Assembly: GCA_030704615.1 (NCBI GenBank)
Contig: CM060732.1
Span: forward strand, 69,051,053-69,115,052
From: Takakia lepidozioides
Lineage: Eukaryota; Streptophyta; Takakiopsida; Takakiales; Takakiaceae
DNA length: 64,000 bases
Reading direction: 5' to 3'
In this document: positions 61,930 through 64,000 of the stretch, piece by piece
Position numbering within the stretch: position 1 is the stretch's first letter
Layout of the letters: each line of letters opens with the position of its first letter
Translations under genes and position numbers: made by a program
Notes under the pieces: generated by a model
Told to the model about the DNA's origin: nothing
Database searches by the model: none
Seen by the model: the letters and a program-made list of their open reading frames with translations, nothing else

Positions 61930-64000
61930 TTAATATGTAGATTTTGAATCGTTAATATTATATATCATATACATCATTGTGACGTAGGTTCATTTCACAC
62001 CAAGTTATGAACGTCTTTTCCACTATCTTCAAACAACATTTGGTTCATGATATTCGTCCATAGAATGTCTATTAGTAAATATTTCAATTCTAAAAATTGT
62101 TGCGAGAGACCAAACACCCAATGTGAAGCTTGTACAAACAAAAAAACAAGTAATATATCACAAATATTTTTTGGGATCATAGTATGTCTTATAGAGATCT
62201 GAATTTCTTCTTTTGACCAAAACTGAAAACAGTCGATCCGTAATTCACATAGTACTATGTGAGAGAGAGAAAAAGAGATAGATGAGTATGTGTGAGGAAG
62301 GAAAGAATTGAGAAGATGGTTGAGAGAGAATCGAGAGGGTTTTGTAAAACGGATACTTATAACTACCCTGCTTCATCAACAGCCTGAGTCCATAGTGCAA
62401 TGTACGGTATTAACGATTCTGAGACATGATGAACGCATTGAGAAACATATGGATGAAAAATCCAATATGGATAAATTCTGATGAATGTACTAGGAATGGA
62501 ATTTGTATTGGCTTTTTGGTCAATGAAGGCAGTAACCCTATTTTCTTATGGCATGGTAGGTAGGGTTGAATTGAACATTAACTGGAATCAGATCAATATT
62601 CTCGTGGAAATTTTATTGGCATATTCTAAGGTCAGCCTAACATTTTGCTGTATACCGTATAACTACTAGGTGGTTCAAGGAAAGCAACAAAAAAACTCAA
62701 AATTGGAATGCTTACTACAAAATAAAGAAAAAGAAAAAACATAATCTAAATTTAGATTTGGCAAGTTTATTACCCTTATAAACTTAAAAAAAAGTTTAAA
62801 AACATTACGGTGTGTGTGCCTTATGGTGTCATCGGGGTTTATTTTTTCTCCCCAAATAGTCCCAAATAAAGTTCCCCACAGTCCCCAGTAAAATAAGTAT
62901 ATAAGTAAAATAAAATAAAACATATATTAATTTATGATAATATTGAAATATATATAATTATACATTATACATGAATGTTTTCTCAAAACAGAGAATACCT
63001 CACTGCCTCTCTCTGTCCCTCTCTTCCCTCTCCCTCTCTCTCCCTCTCTTCTGTGCTGAGTCTTAAAATTTGCTGATTTTCTCGACTACCATGCATGCAC
63101 TGTGCGAGAGAGAGATGCATTTTCCAGGCATAGGCTTCCATGGAATTGCTGCGAATTCCACACAAAAAGAACTGATTTGTTACATCACCTAATTTATAAC
63201 CACATAAGAGTCCTCTCCACATGCAGTGAACATAATTAAAATAACTTGTGTCCAGTCTACGTGCTCATACCAGTAAGTTCGTTCTTGTAGTTACAAGAAC
63301 TTTTCATCTGTGAAGGTATCTCATGGTTAGAAAATTCAGAGCAAGGACTCGGTTTTTTGTTGTCACTCATGCACCTACCATCCATCTTGAACATCTCTCA
63401 GCCACATCAGCATTGCTGTGAGACTAACATGTACTTGCTTTTCTTTGAAGGGAAACATGCTAGCATTGATTGCCCTAGGTGTCTTGCAACATCTTCTGAC
63501 TTTCACAGACCCAGTCAGGAAGAGGACACTCATAAGCCCAGCCAGTGCCGGCATAACGCACACAATGCAGCCAGAGTCCCTCTTCATCTCCTTTGTACCT
63601 GCATCACCCAACTGTCATTTTAATCTGTATATTCCCTACCTGAATGAAGGGCAGTACATACATAAATATACTGTCCATGCTCGACCAACTTCAACTCATG
63701 GAGAGGGTGGGAAACAAGCAACCAGTCTGTCAGCAGTACATCAAGGCACCTGAGCTTTGCTTAGTCACAAAAAGGTTTCTAACATCCACAGCTGCTAAGG
63801 CATTTATGTTCATATATATACATATTTATATTGCCAACATTGAACCGAACATAATGGCATTCCAAGATTAACAAAGTGAATCAACCACTTATTCATCTTC
63901 CCATCACCCATTCATGCAACAAAAGCACCAACGTACCCCAATGGCTCAAAGTTTGGGCAATGTGTACACAAGGGATCCACCACAAATTCTGGAAATTTGT
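61930..64000. other. Right end of window, no gene recognised
   Basis: AT-rich to about 63.0 kb, with a CT-rich run at 63000-63055. The open frame 63418-63753 (MLALIALGVLQHLLTFTDPV) might be part of an exon continuing beyond the window, but no family was recognised. Confidence 0.35.

Noticed and set aside
63418-63753. An exon of a gene running off the right edge
   Set aside because: Hydrophobic stretch and open frame only; no domain, splice site or homologue could be supported.

Overview
The window is nuclear DNA of a land plant. It has spliced genes with GT-AG (and one GC-AG) introns, a DYW-class PPR editing factor, an S1-type secreted protein, a plant LRR receptor kinase, a cytosolic ribosomal protein gene with an upstream telo-box, and many plant-type retroelements. 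Long transposon-filled introns and the large PPR-DYW gene suggest a seed-free vascular plant (fern or lycophyte), but that is an inference and the species cannot be fixed from sequence alone.

Layout. 1-13.3 kb (+): 3' part of an LRR receptor-like kinase split over many small exons. Its introns hold a complete 365-bp TRIM retroelement whose LTRs carry a tRNA-like sequence, a cluster of short LINE 3'-end copies, and the LINE fragment they derive from. 15.6-19.8 kb (-): an organellar-type ribosomal protein bL33 gene and a multi-exon gene resembling FANCB. 20.2-34.7 kb: a transposon block with MITE-like elements, a DDE transposase remnant, the 5' half of a Ty3 element that looks self-primed like Tf1, a second Ty3 element, and a TA-flanked 1.75-kb TIR element. 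36.7-43.2 kb: LINE endonuclease debris, short repeats, a telo-box minisatellite, foldbacks and PPR pseudogene pieces. 44.5-45.0 kb (-): an S-protein homologue. 48.2-52.8 kb (-): a five-exon gene joining OSB-type PDF motifs to a PPR-DYW protein. 55.2-57.0 kb (-): the gene for cytosolic uS7 (RPS5), complete in five exons. 58.1-61.9 kb (-): a seven-exon gene of unknown function with a fully consistent reading frame.

The most unusual object is the second Ty3 element (about 24.55-32.6 kb). One reading frame runs through gag, protease, a C5 cytosine DNA methyltransferase, reverse transcriptase, RNase H and integrase. After a single frameshift, the integrase tail ends in a C4HC3 PHD finger where many plant Ty3 elements have a chromodomain. 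The frame is broken only by TAG (five) and TGA (one) codons, each of which could be a C-to-T change at a CHG or CG site, the pattern left when methylated cytosines deaminate. The element thus carries both a DNA-methylation writer and a putative histone-tail reader.

Two other candidates stand out: the TRIM with a tRNA-type Pol III promoter inside its LTR (compare Cassandra, whose LTR carries 5S RNA), and the PDF-PPR-DYW fusion, which combines a motif known from organellar single-strand DNA-binding proteins with an RNA-editing architecture.
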